A DNA stretch of 64,000 bases from Solimonas_A sp052035235 (GCA_052035235.1 JBPOHT010000004.1:62001-126000); one strand, 5' to 3'; numbered from the stretch's first letter, positions 7,283 to 17,056 are shown. The notes: generated by a model from the letters alone, not told the origin. Made by a program: numbers and translations.

Positions 7283-8491
7283 ATGATCAATCTCGAGAAT
7301 CCCAAGAAGTTCCGCGGCCTGGTGTCCCAGGCTCAGCAGGTGGCCCGTGAAATCTTCCGGCCCAACTCGCGCAAGTACGACCTGGCCGAGCACGAGTACC
7401 CCAGGGAGCTGGATATCCTCGGTGCGCTGCTCGACGGCATGAACGCCAGCGGTGCCGGCGAGGGTGCCGGCGCGGCCGGAGTGCGTCGCGACGCCGTGCA
7501 GGACCAGGGCAACCGCAACAGCAGCAACATGTCCACCGCGCTGGGCACCATGGAGCTGTGCTGGGGTGACGTCGGCTTCCTGCTGACCATGCCGCGCCAG
7601 GGCCTGGGCAACTCCGCCATCGCCTCGGTAGCCAACGACGAGCAGCTCAAGCGCTTCGCCGGCCGCTGGGCCGCCATGGCCATCACCGAGCCGCACTGCG
7701 GCTCCGACTCCGCCGCCATCCGCACCACGGCGACCAAGGATGGCGACCACTACGTCCTCAACGGCGACAAGATCTTCGTCACCAGCGGCGAACGCGCCGA
7801 CCTGGTGGTGGTCTGGGCCACCCTGGACAAGAACGCCGGCCGTGCCGCGGTGAAGTCCTTCGTGGTGGAGAAGGGCACGCCGGGCCTGGAGCTGGTGCGT
7901 CTGGAACACAAGCTGGGCATCCGCGCTTCCGACACGGTGCAGTTCGCGCTGCGCGACTGCCGCGTGCACCAGGACAACCTGCTGGGCGACCCCGAGATCA
8001 ATGTCGAGAAGGGTTTTGCCGGGGTCATGCAGACCTTCGACAACACCCGCCCCCTGGTGGCGGCCATGGCCGTCGGCCTGGCCCGCGCCTGCCTCGAAGA
8101 GACGAGGAAAATCCTCGAAACGGCCGGTATCGTCACCGACTACAACAGGCCGGCGTCTGTGCAGACCGCCGCCGCGGCGCAGTTCATGGCGATGGAGGCC
8201 GATTACGAGGCCGCCCGCCTGCTGACGCTGCAGGCAGCGTGGATGGCGGACAACCGCAAGCCGAATTCCCTGCAGGCTTCCATGGCGAAAGCCAAGGCCG
8301 GCAGGAGCTGCGTGGATATCGCGCTCAAGTGCGTGGAGCTCTGCGGCAGCCAGGGATACGGCGAGGGTGAGCTGCTGGAGAAGTGGGCGCGCGACTCGAA
8401 GATCCTCGACATCTTCGAAGGCACGCAGCAGATCCAGTTACTGATCATCGCGCGGCGCCTGTTGGGCAAGACATCGGCGGAGCTGAAGTAA
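7283..8491 (+). CDS. Acyl-CoA dehydrogenase family flavoprotein
   Basis: 402 aa, with AGGAA ahead of the ATG. Motifs include the substrate/FAD segment AITEPHCGSDSAAI, beta-domain GDKIFVTSGERADLVVVWA, LGIRASDTVQFALRDCRV, and the C-terminal catalytic segment ILDIFEGTQQIQ, whose Glu is the expected base that removes the alpha proton. It oxidises an acyl-CoA to the 2-enoyl-CoA and should pass electrons to an ETF not present here. Last gene before a strong terminator, in one transcription unit with the preceding dehydrogenase. Confidence 0.9.
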   Translation: MINLENPKKFRGLVSQAQQVAREIFRPNSRKYDLAEHEYPRELDILGALLDGMNASGAGEGAGAAGVRRDAVQDQGNRNSSNMSTALGTMELCWGDVGFLLTMPRQGLGNSAIASVANDEQLKRFAGRWAAMAITEPHCGSDSAAIRTTATKDGDHYVLNGDKIFVTSGERADLVVVWATLDKNAGRAAVKSFVVEKGTPGLELVRLEHKLGIRASDTVQFALRDCRVHQDNLLGDPEINVEKGFAGVMQTFDNTRPLVAAMAVGLARACLEETRKILETAGIVTDYNRPASVQTAAAAQFMAMEADYEAARLLTLQAAWMADNRKPNSLQASMAKAKAGRSCVDIALKCVELCGSQGYGEGELLEKWARDSKILDIFEGTQQIQLLIIARRLLGKTSAELK

Positions 8492-8547
8492 GCGGCTCTG
8501 CCATCGATGCACTGGGAGGCTCTCCTCGTCGAGTCCTCCTCTTACTG

Positions 8548-8579
8548 GGCGGAACGGGTTGACCGTTCCGCCTTTTTTT
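8548..8579 (+). terminator. Rho-independent terminator after the acyl-CoA dehydrogenases
   Basis: A perfect 10-bp stem (GGCGGAACGG / CCGTTCCGCC) with a 5-nt loop, followed by seven T residues. It closes the dehydrogenase operon and marks the left edge of the AT-rich cyclase island. Confidence 0.93.
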
Positions 8580-8669
8580 ATGTCGATGAAGTGAGTACTA
8601 ATCGGCTGTGCGGCGCATCTTTTGTGTCGTAGTATCTGAGATGACACAAAGCCCATTAACGGGGGCAGC

Positions 8670-9431
8670 ATGGCATCGAACAAAAGTAAGCGGTTCGGCG
8701 TGGATACCCGATCCGTCGCAATCTCGGATGTTGCTTTGCATCATCCGGACTCAATTGAGGCCAAAGGGGCGGCTTCAATTGTCTCTGCTGCGATCGCAGG
8801 TGATGAATCATTACAAATGATCGTGCTTGCCGCCGATATTCGGCGTTCTACGTTTCTCATGAAAGAAGCTGTTAGTTTTCCCCGCTATGCTTCGACTATC
8901 GGTGCTTTTGTGGATGCAGCAGCAAGCTCGGTGAGAAAGCAAGACGGTTGGTTTGATAAATTCACCGGCGACGGATTTCTCGCATATTGGTTGATTGACG
9001 ACAATGATTGGGGGCCTGCGCTAGGGCATGTGTGGACCGTCACCCATAACTTGCTCCTGACATTTCAAGATCAGGTCGTGCCTGATTTGCGTGCGAATTC
9101 GCGAAATTTTCCGTCAGGAGTTGGGCTATCGGTGGGTATAGATGGTGGCGATGCTCACTTTGCTCGTATCGGCAAAAGTATTACCGTCGTTGGCCCTCCA
9201 GTTGTAGGGGCCGTTCGAATGGTTACTTGTGCGGCACCTTGGGAAACCGTTGCTAACGTCTACCTCGGTGAAATGCTTTACAAGACGCGCGGAGCTTTGC
9301 TGCAAGATCAGCAAATCGAAGTGGCGAGAGAGTTTCGTGAGTCGAAAGAGTATGACGCTCAAGAGGTATACCCACTTCGCTTTAAGCGCATGATCGGCCT
9401 TCATGCGGATGGTTCTGAGTGGAAGAAGTAA
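8670..9431 (+). CDS. Orphan class III nucleotidyl cyclase-domain protein
   Basis: 253 aa, soluble, mostly one class III cyclase (adenylate/guanylate cyclase) catalytic domain. The first metal Asp is in VLAADIRRST (Asp56) and the second in FDKFTGDGFLAYW (Asp101). The base-contacting Lys is Lys97 and the partner position is Thr172 (ITVVG), as in many bacterial adenylyl-type cyclases. The transition-state Asn is replaced by Val179 (GPPVVGAVR) while Arg183 is kept. No sensor or membrane domain is attached. Base composition is clearly more AT-rich than all neighbours, a sign of transfer. Class III cyclases of this compact type occur in Pycsar anti-phage systems (cCMP/cUMP synthases), but no effector gene lies beside it, so that link is only a hypothesis. 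Confidence 0.75.
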   Translation: MASNKSKRFGVDTRSVAISDVALHHPDSIEAKGAASIVSAAIAGDESLQMIVLAADIRRSTFLMKEAVSFPRYASTIGAFVDAAASSVRKQDGWFDKFTGDGFLAYWLIDDNDWGPALGHVWTVTHNLLLTFQDQVVPDLRANSRNFPSGVGLSVGIDGGDAHFARIGKSITVVGPPVVGAVRMVTCAAPWETVANVYLGEMLYKTRGALLQDQQIEVAREFRESKEYDAQEVYPLRFKRMIGLHADGSEWKK

Positions 9432-9451
9432 CAAAGGCTAATGACACCAAG

Positions 9452-9475
9452 GCGACTAGTCGCGAAATCTAGTCG
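9452..9475. repeat. Overlapping small palindromes between convergent genes
   Basis: GCGACTAGTCGC (9452-9463) is a perfect 12-bp palindrome. A second copy of its arm, CTAGTCG at 9469-9475, can pair with CGACTAG at 9453-9459. They lie between the cyclase gene and hisD. No T-tract follows. Function unknown. Confidence 0.5.
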
Positions 9476-9509
9476 GGCCATTGAAATGACAGTTTGTGGA
9501 TATGTATGC

Positions 9510-10802
9510 CTAGCCTCTGTCCCGCGCGCTCTGCGCATGCGCCTGCAGACCTTCCGCATCCGCAATCCGACCGGCGATCTTCGCCAGCGGCTTGGCTCCT
9601 TCCGGCGTGCAGTCAATCAGGCTGCTGCGCTTCTGGAACTCGTAGACGCCTAGCGGATTGCTGAAGCGCGCGGCACGCGAGGTGGGCAGCACGTGATTGG
9701 GGCCGGCGCAGTAGTCACCGAAGGACTCCGGCGCGTGGCGGCCCAGGAACACGGCGCCGGCGTGGCGGATCTGCTTGAGCAGTTCGCGCGGCTCGGCCAC
9801 CGACAGTTCCAGGTGCTCGGGGGCGATGCGATTGGATACGGCCGCGGCCTCGGCCAGGTCGCGCACGGCAATCAGCGCGCCGCGCTCGCGGATCGAGGTA
9901 CGCACGATCTTTTCGCGCGGCAGTTCCTTCACGCGCTCTTCCATGGCCTGGGCCACGCGGTCGAGGTAGGCGTGGTCCGGCGAGATCAGGATGGCTTCGG
10001 AGTCCTCGCCGTGCTCGGCCTGCGAGAACAGGTCCATCGCCACCCAGCGCGGGTCGGTGAGTCCGTCGCCGATCACCACGATCTCGGAGGGGCCGGCGAT
10101 GGAGTCGATGCCCACCTGGCCGAAGACGATGCGCTTGGCGGCGGCGACGTAGGCATTGCCGGGGCCGACGATCTTGTCCACCGCGGGGATGGTCGCGGTG
10201 CCGTAGGCCAGTGCGGCCACGGCCTGGGCGCCACCGACGGTGAACACGCGGTCCACGCCAGCCAGGTGCGCGGCGCCCAGCACGGCGTCGTTCAGCTCGC
10301 CGCCCGGTGCGGGCACCACCATGATGATCTCGCCGACGCCGGCAACCTTGGCCGGGATGGCGTTCATCAGCACGGACGACGGGTAGGCAGCCTTGCCGCC
10401 CGGCACGTAGAGGCCGGCGCGGTCCAGCGGCGTCACCATCTGGCCCATGCGGTTGCCGTGGGCGTCGGTGTACTCGAAGGGCGCGATGCGCTGGTGCTCG
10501 GCGTAGGCGCGGATGCGCGCGGCGGCCTCTTCCAGTGCGGCACGCAGGTCGGCGGGCAGGGCTTCCCAGCCCTGGCGCAGGCGATCCTTGCTCACTTCCA
10601 GTTCCGCGATGCTGGCGGCGCTGCGGCGGTCGAACTGGTTGGTCAGCTCCAGCACGGCGGCGTCGCCACGTGTACGCACATCGGCCACGATCTTCTCGAC
10701 CGCGGACAGCACGGCGCCGTCCTGCTCCGGCGCGCGGTCCAGCAACTGGCCCAGCGCGGCGTCGAAGCCGGCGTCGCGCGTGTCGAGGCGGTGGATCTGC
10801 AT
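9510..10802 (-). CDS. hisD: Histidinol dehydrogenase
   Basis: 430 aa from the ATG at 10802, which overlaps the hisG stop in TGATG; a GTG one codon earlier is possible. It performs the last two steps of histidine synthesis, L-histidinol to L-histidine with two NAD+, at a zinc site. Family motifs seen are GLYVPGGKAAYPSSVLMNAIPA, VDKIVGPGNAYVAAAK, the signature IDSIAGPSEIVV, and LFSQAEHGEDSEAIL containing zinc-ligand residues, plus the C-terminal GPNHVLPT. Last gene of the ABC transporter-bolA-murA-hisG-hisD operon. The other his genes are outside the window. Confidence 0.97.
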   Translation of the reverse strand: MQIHRLDTRDAGFDAALGQLLDRAPEQDGAVLSAVEKIVADVRTRGDAAVLELTNQFDRRSAASIAELEVSKDRLRQGWEALPADLRAALEEAAARIRAYAEHQRIAPFEYTDAHGNRMGQMVTPLDRAGLYVPGGKAAYPSSVLMNAIPAKVAGVGEIIMVVPAPGGELNDAVLGAAHLAGVDRVFTVGGAQAVAALAYGTATIPAVDKIVGPGNAYVAAAKRIVFGQVGIDSIAGPSEIVVIGDGLTDPRWVAMDLFSQAEHGEDSEAILISPDHAYLDRVAQAMEERVKELPREKIVRTSIRERGALIAVRDLAEAAAVSNRIAPEHLELSVAEPRELLKQIRHAGAVFLGRHAPESFGDYCAGPNHVLPTSRAARFSNPLGVYEFQKRSSLIDCTPEGAKPLAKIAGRIADAEGLQAHAQSARDRG

Positions 10803-11431
10803 CACGACTTCGACACCGCTTCGATGCGGCGCAGCAGGTCCTGGATGGCGGCGTGCTTCATCTTCATGGCGGCCTTGTTGACCACGATGCGCGAGCTGAC
10901 CTGGCAGATGATCTCGGTTTCTTCCATGCCGTTGGCCTTCAGCGTCTTGCCGGTGGCGACCAGGTCCACGATCACGTCGGACAGGCCCACCAGCGGCGCC
11001 AGCTCCATGGAGCCGTAGAGCTTGATGATCTCCACCTGCTCGCCCTTGGCGGCGAAGTGGCGGCGTGCGATCTCGGGGTACTTGGTGGCCACGCGCAGGC
11101 GGCGCGGGCCGTTGCCGGGCTGCGCGCCGACGCGGGCGGCCACGCTCAGGCGGCAGCGCGCGATGTTCAGGTCCAGCGGCTCGTAGAGCGCGTCGCTGCC
11201 GTTCTCCATCAGCACGTCCTTGCCGGTGATACCCATGTCGGCAGCACCGTATTCGACGTAGGTCGGCACGTCGGTGGGACGGATGATCAGGAAGGAGACG
11301 TTCTTGTCGCGCGAGGGCACGCGCAGCAGGCGGTCGATGTCGCCGGCCGGCTCCAGGCCGAGCTTGGCCAGCAGCGGCAGCGATTCTTCCAGGATGCGGC
11401 CCTTGGAAAGGGCAATGGTGATTTGAGTCAT
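10802..11431 (-). CDS. hisG: ATP phosphoribosyltransferase, short form
   Basis: 209 aa from MTQITIALSKGRILEE. It catalyses the first step of histidine synthesis, ATP plus PRPP to phosphoribosyl-ATP. The length marks the short form (HisGs), which lacks the C-terminal histidine-sensing domain and in known organisms needs the HisZ partner; no hisZ is in this window. Motifs include LGLEPAG, FLIIRPTDVPTYVEYGAADMG and ATKYPEIARRHF. The start is 1 nt from the murA stop and the stop is fused to the hisD start, so translation is coupled. Confidence 0.96.
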   Translation of the reverse strand: MTQITIALSKGRILEESLPLLAKLGLEPAGDIDRLLRVPSRDKNVSFLIIRPTDVPTYVEYGAADMGITGKDVLMENGSDALYEPLDLNIARCRLSVAARVGAQPGNGPRRLRVATKYPEIARRHFAAKGEQVEIIKLYGSMELAPLVGLSDVIVDLVATGKTLKANGMEETEIICQVSSRIVVNKAAMKMKHAAIQDLLRRIEAVSKS

Positions 11432-11432
11432 G

Positions 11433-12688
<1,256 letters not shown>

Positions 12689-12689
<1 letters not shown>

Positions 12690-12910
12690 CAGGCGGCCCT
12701 CGTCTTGAGCTGCAGCGCGTGGATCTCGCGGCCCATGCGCTCGCCCAGCGTGGCGTAGACCATGCGGTGTTGTGCCAGCGGCAGCTTGCCGGCGAAGGCG
12801 GCGCAGATCACGTCGGCCTCGAAGTGGGTGCCGTCCTCGCCCCGCACGGTTACCTGGGCGCCGGGCAGGCCGGCTTCGATCAGCGCTTGGATTGTTTCTT
12901 TGGTCATCAT
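12689..12910 (-). CDS. BolA family protein (IbaG-like)
   Basis: 73 aa, the small BolA/IbaG fold. The family motif centred on the conserved His is visible (FAGKLPLAQHRMVYATLGERM). BolA proteins bind iron-sulfur clusters with monothiol glutaredoxins; the paralogue next to murA is usually called IbaG. Two ATG codons in tandem occur at the start; the permease stop is 7 nt upstream and the stop overlaps the murA start. The direct functional link to murA is not known. Confidence 0.9.
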
Positions 12911-12917
12911 GGGGCGG

Positions 12918-13685
12918 TCACTTCTTGAGCTTGTAGCCGGTCTTCAGCATCCACATGCACACGGTGGACGCGACCAGCAGGAATCCGAGGCTCCACATCA
13001 GGCTCTGCAGCAGCGGCACGTCGGCCTGCCCGAAGAAGCCATAGCGGAAGCCGTCGATCATGTAGAAAAAGGGGTTCAGGTGTGAGGCCTGGTACCAGAA
13101 GGCCGGCAGCGCATGCACCGAGTAGAACACGCCGGACAGGAAGCTCAGCGGCGTGATGAAGAAGTTGGTGAACGCAGCGATGTGGTCGAACTTCTGCGAG
13201 ACGATGCCGGCGATCAGGCCCAGCACCGCCAGGCTGGCAGAGGACACCAGGAACATCGCCAGCAAGGCCAGCGGCTGGTTGATGGGTAGCTGCACGAAGG
13301 GGATCGTCACCAGCAGCATCGCCGAGGCCACCAGCGTGGTGCGCACCAGCGCCGCGGTGACGTAGGCGCCGAACCACTCCCAGGGGCCCAGCGGCGCCAT
13401 CTGCAGGAACACCAGGTTGCCCATCACCTTGGACTGGATCAGCGACGACGAGGTGTTGGCGAAGGCGTTCTGGATCACGGTCATCATGATCAGGCCGGGC
13501 AGCAGGAACTCGGTGTAGCTCACGCCCGGGTACACCGAGGCACGGCCCTGCATGGCCTGCGCGAACACCAGCAGGTAGAGCAGGGCGGTGATCACCGGCG
13601 CGGTGACGGTCTGGCCGAGCACCGACCAGAAGCGCATCACTTCCTTCTTCAGGAGTGTCTGGAAGCCGATCTGGTCGGGGCTCAT
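12918..13685 (-). CDS. ABC-2 type transporter permease (YadH-like)
   Basis: 255 aa with about six membrane segments and the ABC-2 permease pattern (ITALLYLLVFAQAM, LIQSKVMGNLVFLQMAPLGPWEW, a C-terminal FYMIDGFRYGFFG). It starts within the last codons of the ATPase gene (4-nt overlap), so the two make one inner-membrane exporter. The closest well-known pair is E. coli YadG/YadH, whose substrate is unknown. It is cotranscribed with bolA and murA. Confidence 0.9.
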   Translation of the reverse strand: MSPDQIGFQTLLKKEVMRFWSVLGQTVTAPVITALLYLLVFAQAMQGRASVYPGVSYTEFLLPGLIMMTVIQNAFANTSSSLIQSKVMGNLVFLQMAPLGPWEWFGAYVTAALVRTTLVASAMLLVTIPFVQLPINQPLALLAMFLVSSASLAVLGLIAGIVSQKFDHIAAFTNFFITPLSFLSGVFYSVHALPAFWYQASHLNPFFYMIDGFRYGFFGQADVPLLQSLMWSLGFLLVASTVCMWMLKTGYKLKK

Positions 13686-14608
13686 GCGTCGTCTCCGCCG
13701 GTCAGCTCCACGAAGATATCCTCCAGGTCCGGGTCGCGCGTGTGCACGTCCTCGATCACCACGCCGGCCGCACGCAGGGTTTCCAGCACCGAGGCGATGG
13801 GGTGCCTGGCCGTCTCCAGCTTCAGTTCCACCGCGCCGTTGGGCTCGCCCGACACCAGGGCGCGCAGGCTCTCCGGCAGCACCGAGCCAGCGGCCAGCTT
13901 CAGACGCAGGAAGCGGAAGGGGTGGCGCGCCAGCAGTTGCTGCGTGGTCTCGATCACCTGCACCTCACCGTGGTCCAGGATGGCGATGCGCTCGCACAGC
14001 TCCTGTGCCTCTTCCAGGTAGTGGGTGGTCAGCACCACGGTGGTGCCCTTGCGGTGCAGGTCGGTCATGAAGGCCCAGAGCGTGCGGCGCAGCTCCACGT
14101 CCACGCCCGCGGTGGGCTCGTCCAGGATCACCACCGGCGGCTTGTGCACCAGGGCCTGGGCCACCAGCACGCGGCGCTTCATGCCGCCGGACAGGGTGCG
14201 CATGGGCGAGTCGGCCTTGTCGGCCAGGTCCAGGCGTTCCAGCATCTCGTCGATCCAGGGCCAGGACTCCTTGCCGCAGCCGTAGTAGCCGGCCTGGATG
14301 CGCAGCATGTCGCGCACCTTGAAGAAGGGATCGAAGACCAGCTCCTGCGGCACCACGCCAAGCTTGCGGCGGGCGGCGCGGAAGTCCTTGACCGTGTCGT
14401 GGCCCATCACCGAGATCGAGCCGGAATCTGCGCCGACCAGGCCGGCGATGATGCTGATCAGGGTGGACTTGCCGGCACCGTTGGGGCCGAGCAGGCCAAA
14501 GAATTCCCCTTGGCGGATCGAGAAGTCGATTCCGCGCAGGGCCTGGAGCTTGCCGTAGGACTTGCGGACGCCGGCGATGGCGACCGCGGGCAGGGGAGAG
14601 GAGGGCAT
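13682..14608 (-). CDS. ABC transporter ATP-binding protein (YadG-like)
   Basis: 308 aa. Walker A GPNGAGKSTLIS, signature LSGGMKRRVLVAQAL, Walker B VVILDEPTAGVD and the switch His in LTTHYLEEA are all intact. The C-terminal 80 residues form an extra regulatory-like domain (KLETARHPIASVLETLRAAGVVIEDVHTRDPDLEDIFVELTG), as in YadG/CcmA/DrrA-type proteins. It pairs with the overlapping permease. A TATAAT stands about 8 nt upstream of the ATG, so the transcript may be leaderless. Confidence 0.92.
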   Translation of the reverse strand: MPSSPLPAVAIAGVRKSYGKLQALRGIDFSIRQGEFFGLLGPNGAGKSTLISIIAGLVGADSGSISVMGHDTVKDFRAARRKLGVVPQELVFDPFFKVRDMLRIQAGYYGCGKESWPWIDEMLERLDLADKADSPMRTLSGGMKRRVLVAQALVHKPPVVILDEPTAGVDVELRRTLWAFMTDLHRKGTTVVLTTHYLEEAQELCERIAILDHGEVQVIETTQQLLARHPFRFLRLKLAAGSVLPESLRALVSGEPNGAVELKLETARHPIASVLETLRAAGVVIEDVHTRDPDLEDIFVELTGGDDA

Positions 14609-14616
14609 AGACGCTC

Positions 14617-14624
14617 ATTATACT
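14617..14624. promoter_or_regulatory. Bidirectional -10 element for the ABC operon and the phr operon
   Basis: ATTATACT reads as a perfect TATAAT on the minus strand (14622 to 14617) and as TATACT on the plus strand (14619-14624). The minus-strand transcript would start at about the ABC-ATPase ATG (14608); the plus-strand one about 27 nt before 14658. No convincing -35 is seen on either side. Confidence 0.5.
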
Positions 14625-14657
14625 GCCCACCCTTCCTTCCGGGACTCATGACGCTCC

Positions 14658-15173
14658 ATGCCGACGCTGACCGTCGACCAGCTGCACTGCCTCCGGGACA
14701 GCCCGGAATGGACCCCGGACGAGGTCTACCTGCTGCTGGCCGTGACCGGCGGGGCCGGGCGCTGCCGCCTGCGGGCCTTCACCCTGGCCGGCGAGGACTG
14801 GGAGGGCCTGCTGCCGGGGGAGCGCCGCGCCGACCGCCTGGAGGTGGATCCGGACTGGGCGCCCGACAGCCTGGTGCTGGCGGCCCTGTTGGAGCGGGAC
14901 GGTGAACAGGACTTCGGCCCCGGCCACCGCCTGGATCACCTGCTGGACTCCCTGGAGGACGTGCGCCGCCTGTTCACCAGCCTGCAGGACCAGCCCCGGG
15001 TCTACCTGGCGGCTCAACTGCTGTCCGAGATGGACCAGGCCATCGCCCGGGTGGCCGGCGACGACCTGCCGCTGGGGCCGGCCCAACTGATCGAGCCCGC
15101 CCCGGGCGAGCCCCTGGACATCACCTTTGCCGCCGACGGCGGCCACTACCGCCTGAGATTCAGCCTGCGATGA
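14658..15173 (+). CDS. Uncharacterised protein upstream of photolyase
   Basis: 171 aa, acidic, soluble, no signal peptide or membrane segment. I do not recognise the family. It begins MPTLTVDQLHCLRDSPEW and contains GHRLDHLLDSLEDVRRLF, a likely helical pair. Its stop overlaps the photolyase start by 4 nt (ATGA), so the two are translationally coupled and a light- or repair-related accessory role is inferred from position only. Confidence 0.75.
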   Translation: MPTLTVDQLHCLRDSPEWTPDEVYLLLAVTGGAGRCRLRAFTLAGEDWEGLLPGERRADRLEVDPDWAPDSLVLAALLERDGEQDFGPGHRLDHLLDSLEDVRRLFTSLQDQPRVYLAAQLLSEMDQAIARVAGDDLPLGPAQLIEPAPGEPLDITFAADGGHYRLRFSLR

Positions 15174-16573
15174 AGACCGCCATCCTTTGGTTCCGACGCG
15201 ACCTGCGCCTGGCCGACAACCCGGCCCTGCACCTGGCCCTGCGCGAGGCCGAGCGCCTGGTGCCGGTCTATATCTGGGCGCCGGACGAGGAGGGGGCCTG
15301 GGCGCCCGGCGGCGCCTCCCGCTGGTGGCTGCACCACAGCCTGGCCGACCTGGCCGGGGAGCTGGAAAAGCGCGGCTGCCCCCTGGTGATCCGCAGCGGC
15401 GACAGCCTGGCCGAGCTGCGCAAGCTGGCACGGGAGACCGGCGCCACCGGGGTGTACTGGAACCGCCTCTACGAGCCGGCCGTCATCGCCCGCGACAGCC
15501 GCATCAAGGAGGCCCTGCGCGGCGACGGCCTGGACGCGGAAAGCGCCAACGCCGCCCTGCTGCTCGAGCCCTGGCAGATGCGAACCGGCAGCGGTGGCCC
15601 TTACCGGGTCTTCACCCCCTACTGGAAGGCGGCCCAGGCCCTGTTGCCGGTTGGCCGCCTGGAGCCGGTGCCCTCCGCGCTCAAGCCGTCCAGCCCGCGC
15701 CCGACCAGCCTGGCGCTGGAATCCCTGGAACTGCTGCCGCGCATCCCCTGGGACGCCGGCTTCGGTGAGCGCTGGCAGCCCGGCGCCGGCGGTGCCCGCA
15801 AGCGCCTGGAGCGCTTTGCCGAGGATGCCGTGCTGGACTACTCCGCCCGGCGCGACCAGCCGGCGCAGGACGCCACGTCCAGCCTGTCGCCGCACCTGCA
15901 CTTCGGTGACATCGGCCCGCGCCAGGTGTTGCTGCGCATGCAGCGCGCCCTGGCCGAGGACCGCAGCAGCGGGCGTATCGCCACCACCGAGCATTTCCTG
16001 CGCGAGATCGGCTGGCGCGAGTTTGCCCACCACCTGCTGTTCCACTACCCGCAGACACCCACCGAGCCGCTGTACGACAAGTTCGCCCCATTCCCCTGGC
16101 GCAAGCCCAAGGACTACGCCGCGGACCTCGCCGCCTGGCAGCGCGGGCGCACCGGCGTGGCCATCGTGGACGCCGGCATGCGCGAGCTGTGGGTGACGGG
16201 CGTCATGCACAACCGCGTGCGCATGATCGTGGCGTCGTTCCTGACCAAGAACCTGCTGATCCCCTGGCAGGAAGGCGCGCGCTGGTTCTGGGACACGCTG
16301 GTGGACGCGGACCTGCCCAACAACACCCTGGGCTGGCAGTGGACCGCCGGCTGCGGCGCCGATGCAGCGCCCTATTTCCGCGTGTTCAACCCGGTGCTGC
16401 AGTCGCAGAAGTTCGATCCGCAGGGCGAGTACCTGCGCCGCTGGGTACCGGAACTGGCGGCGCTGCCGGTGGATCGGCTGCACGTGCCGGGCGCGCACCT
16501 GCCGGCGATCGTGGATTTGGCGGAGTCGCGGCAGCGGGCGCTGGACGCCTATGCCAAGGTGAAGAGCGCATGA
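15170..16573 (+). CDS. phrB: Deoxyribodipyrimidine photolyase (cryptochrome/photolyase family)
   Basis: 467 aa, full length. The N-terminal alpha/beta antenna domain begins LWFRRDLRLADNPAL. The C-terminal helical FAD domain shows the Trp-rich signature: TEHFLREIGWREFAHHLL, GRTGVAIVDAGMRELW, TGVMHNRVRMIVASFLTK, WFWDTLVDADLPNNTLGWQW, AAPYFRVFNPVLQSQKFD. It repairs cyclobutane pyrimidine dimers with blue or near-UV light; the pattern is class I CPD photolyase, though a cryptochrome role cannot be excluded from sequence. Middle gene of a three-gene overlapping operon. Confidence 0.95.
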   Translation: MKTAILWFRRDLRLADNPALHLALREAERLVPVYIWAPDEEGAWAPGGASRWWLHHSLADLAGELEKRGCPLVIRSGDSLAELRKLARETGATGVYWNRLYEPAVIARDSRIKEALRGDGLDAESANAALLLEPWQMRTGSGGPYRVFTPYWKAAQALLPVGRLEPVPSALKPSSPRPTSLALESLELLPRIPWDAGFGERWQPGAGGARKRLERFAEDAVLDYSARRDQPAQDATSSLSPHLHFGDIGPRQVLLRMQRALAEDRSSGRIATTEHFLREIGWREFAHHLLFHYPQTPTEPLYDKFAPFPWRKPKDYAADLAAWQRGRTGVAIVDAGMRELWVTGVMHNRVRMIVASFLTKNLLIPWQEGARWFWDTLVDADLPNNTLGWQWTAGCGADAAPYFRVFNPVLQSQKFDPQGEYLRRWVPELAALPVDRLHVPGAHLPAIVDLAESRQRALDAYAKVKSA

Positions 16574-17040
16574 GGGACGAGCGGCAGAGGGTGGCCGGCT
16601 CGATCCTGCGCCTGCGGTGCCAGGCTTGTGGCGCTGCATTCCCGCACTTCCAGTTCTCCGATGAGCGCGAGACCGAAACCGGCGGCCTGTTCTCCGCCAG
16701 TAGCGGCAAGGCGGATGAGGTCTTCATTGGTGAGGCGACGGCGGACGAGTGGAAGGACTTCGACCGGGCGGGGGCCACGCTGGCGGAGCGTCGGCTGGCC
16801 TTGGAACAGGGGCGGGACGACCTGCGGGTGATCCGCCTGCTGCGGATCGAGTCGGCGCTGACAACGGGGCAGGGCATGAGCCTGGCCGATTTCAGGAAGA
16901 GCTATCGGCCGCCGGTGATGATGTATTCCTGTGCGTGTTGTGAGGCGGGCGAGAGTCGCGTCGCGGGCGAGTGTTCTTTGGAAGAGTTCAGGAATGCGGG
17001 TGGGCGCTTGGATCTTTCGAGCGGCTTGGCGTTGCAGTAG
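16570..17040 (+). CDS. Uncharacterised protein with Cys pairs (zinc-ribbon-like)
   Basis: 156 aa. The ATG at 16570 overlaps the photolyase stop (ATGA). Two Cys clusters, RCQACG (Cys17/Cys20) near the N-terminus and YSCACCEAGES near residue 125, could form a zinc ribbon. Between them is a charged helical stretch (FDRAGATLAERRLALEQGRDDL). Not a family I recognise. Coupling to phr suggests a DNA-repair or light-response context, by position only. Confidence 0.65.
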   Translation: MRDERQRVAGSILRLRCQACGAAFPHFQFSDERETETGGLFSASSGKADEVFIGEATADEWKDFDRAGATLAERRLALEQGRDDLRVIRLLRIESALTTGQGMSLADFRKSYRPPVMMYSCACCEAGESRVAGECSLEEFRNAGGRLDLSSGLALQ

Positions 17041-17056
17041 CTCATGCTGGTGGGCA

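Noticed and set aside
8670..9431. Calling the cyclase a full Pycsar or CBASS locus
   Set aside because: No effector (TIR, membrane, nuclease or phosphorylase-type) gene is adjacent on either strand; only a single cyclase can be supported.
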